Source: Gammaproteobacteria bacterium (lineage in GTDB: Bacteria; Pseudomonadota; Gammaproteobacteria; Arenicellales; Spongiicolonaceae). Taken from it: a stretch of 9,780 nucleotides of DNA. The position numbers and the translations under genes were made by a program. The DNA is taken from contig RKSH01000177.1 in assembly GCA_007570945.1 (NCBI GenBank), positions 1 through 9,780 of the forward strand, written 5' to 3'. Of this stretch, positions 9,200-9,780 are shown piece by piece; within the stretch, counting starts at the first letter, position 1, and every line of letters starts with the position of its first letter. The notes under the pieces were generated by a model. That model was not told where the DNA came from and did no database searches. It worked only from the letters and a program-made list of their open reading frames with translations.

Positions 9200-9374
9200 G
9201 AGGACGCCGTGCCGGAAAAATGGCGGCGCGAAATGCATCCACGAAAGGCCGCAAAGAAGCCCATGATGAAAATTCAATCACTGCGGAAAGAAGAAACCGG
9301 CACTCGCGATTCTCATGTTTTGAGAGGGGATTTTGATTGCGCCCGAGCGGTTGGAAGTGGAAAAGGGTGTTTTA
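9200..9374. other. Low-GC spacer between mutL promoter region and DruA-like gene
   Basis: I find no gene with family likeness here. The frame of the DruA-like protein stays open through the spacer, with possible in-frame starts GTG 9209, ATG 9233 and ATG 9263/9266, but the translation (for example A-V-G-S-G-K-G-C-F-N-G-G-G-E) does not look like protein of this family. Hand count gives 28 G+C in 60 bases at 9241-9300, against 45 in 60 at 8461-8520 inside mutL. Confidence 0.5.
9363..9367 (+). promoter_or_regulatory. Shine-Dalgarno for ATG 9375
   Basis: AAGGG followed by a 7-nt spacer and ATG at 9375 is the best ribosome binding site in this part of the window. It points to a start that is out of frame with the conserved DruA-like sequence downstream. 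Confidence 0.45.
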
Positions 9375-9780
9375 ATGGCGGAGGTGAAGCCCCGGGTTTT
9401 CCCCCCGCAACAGGTGTGCCGGGCCGGGAAGAACTGCGTGCTCTTGTTTTTGGTCAACTTCAAGAACAAGGGTTTAATTGGTCCGACGGTTGTTTGGTCC
9501 CGCCCGAAAACAAGGACAAGGAGGATATTCGCCGCCGCCATCGGCAGGCGGTTTTGCATAACCGGGCCAGGGCGCGGAAAGTCATGGAAAGATGCGAGGG
9601 AAGCCTGCTGGCGCGCATCGCCAACGGGGTGGAGGTGGTGCCCGGGCAAATCGAGCCGGCGATTGTGGAAGTTAAATCCGGCGGCATCGATGAGTTGCTT
9701 TTTCGCTATGCGGCGCTGCATTGGAGCATCCCCATTTCGTCCGGCTACGGCCGGCGGTTGCGATTTTTAGTGATCGACCA
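9375..9780 (+). CDS. DUF4338 / DruA-like protein, N-terminal part, apparently frameshifted near 9401-9407; 3' end outside window
   Basis: From 9407 the frame reads R-E-E-L-R-A-L-V-F-G-Q-L, then L-V-P-P-E-N-K-D-K-E-D-I-R-R-R-H, I-V-E-V-K-S-G, and E-L-L-F-R-Y-A-A-L-H-W-S-I-P-I-S-S-G-Y-G-R-R-L-R-F-L-V-I-D, running off the edge. The W-S-I-P-x-S-S-G-Y-G-R-R-L-R-F-L-V block is what I recognise from DUF4338 proteins, annotated as Druantia anti-phage protein DruA. In Druantia, DruA works with other Dru proteins; lone copies are common and their role is unknown. The ATG at 9375 has a good ribosome binding site but is in another frame. A -1 shift at the C6 run gives M-A-E-V-K-P-R-V-F-P-P then A-T-G-V-P-G-R-E-E-L, a natural-looking N-terminus. 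The alternative is a longer, unlikely in-frame start at 9233 or 9263. Lower GC than the core genes suggests transfer. Confidence 0.7.
9397..9407 (+). other. T4C6G homopolymer run at the apparent frame change
   Basis: Four T then six C then G. Read from ATG 9375, the phase is TTC-CCC-CCG, so C-CCC-CCG (9401-9407) has the X-XXY-YYZ form of a -1 slippery heptamer. Slipping back one base, or one extra C in the genome, joins the start to the conserved frame at GCA 9407. A sequencing or assembly indel in the run, a true inactivating deletion, or programmed slippage would all look like this. Confidence 0.5.

Noticed and set aside
9144..9281. Start of mutL at 9281
   Set aside because: The extra 46 residues have no likeness to MutL, cross the promoter-like region, and the family N-terminus begins at 9143.
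9278..9721. 147-codon minus-strand open frame opposite the DruA-like gene
   Set aside because: It covers the well-conserved DruA-like frame on the other strand and its translation shows no recognisable motif.

Overview
The window is GC-rich (roughly 65-75% by eye) and carries a conserved proteobacterial core operon on the minus strand: mutL - miaA - hfq - hflK - hflC - hisZ - purA. The mutL-miaA-hfq-hflKC order, the hisZ-purA tail and a MutL with an endonuclease motif (so no need for MutH) point to a gammaproteobacterium other than the enterics. The genus is not recognisable from the sequence. All seven core genes look intact. hflX, which normally sits between hfq and hflK, is absent from that slot, and so is the small DUF2065/yjeT gene often found after hflC.

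Layout from left to right. Positions 2-1423 (+) hold the C-terminal half of a surface protein: the end of a Calx-beta-like repeat, a helical linker and an autotransporter-type beta-barrel. It converges on purA, and the two stop codons share one CTAG palindrome. Positions 1420-9143 (-) are the core operon, tightly packed: mutL and miaA are 2 nt apart or overlap, miaA/hfq and hflK/hflC overlap at ATGA, and hisZ/purA overlap at TGATG. There are only two gaps inside it, 71 nt between hfq and hflK and 70 nt between hflC and hisZ. The first contains an extended -10 promoter-like sequence. Beyond mutL, base composition falls to about 50% GC, and a divergent (+) gene of the DUF4338/DruA family (named for the Druantia anti-phage system) begins and runs off the right edge.

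The core genes serve mismatch repair (MutL), tRNA A37 prenylation (MiaA), sRNA-mRNA pairing (Hfq), the membrane SPFH complex that modulates FtsH (HflKC), histidine biosynthesis (HisZ, which activates HisG) and AMP synthesis (PurA). The most interesting part is the right end. The DruA-like gene appears recently acquired. Its best start site (an ATG at 9375 with a good Shine-Dalgarno) is in a different frame from the conserved protein; the frames are joined only by a -1 shift at a T4C6 run. Other points worth checking are a putatively leaderless mutL start sharing a 9-mer promoter core with hflK, an Ala replacing the family Thr in the MiaA active site, a Leu at a usually basic active-site position of PurA, and a Hfq with a changed distal-face residue and a short acidic tail.
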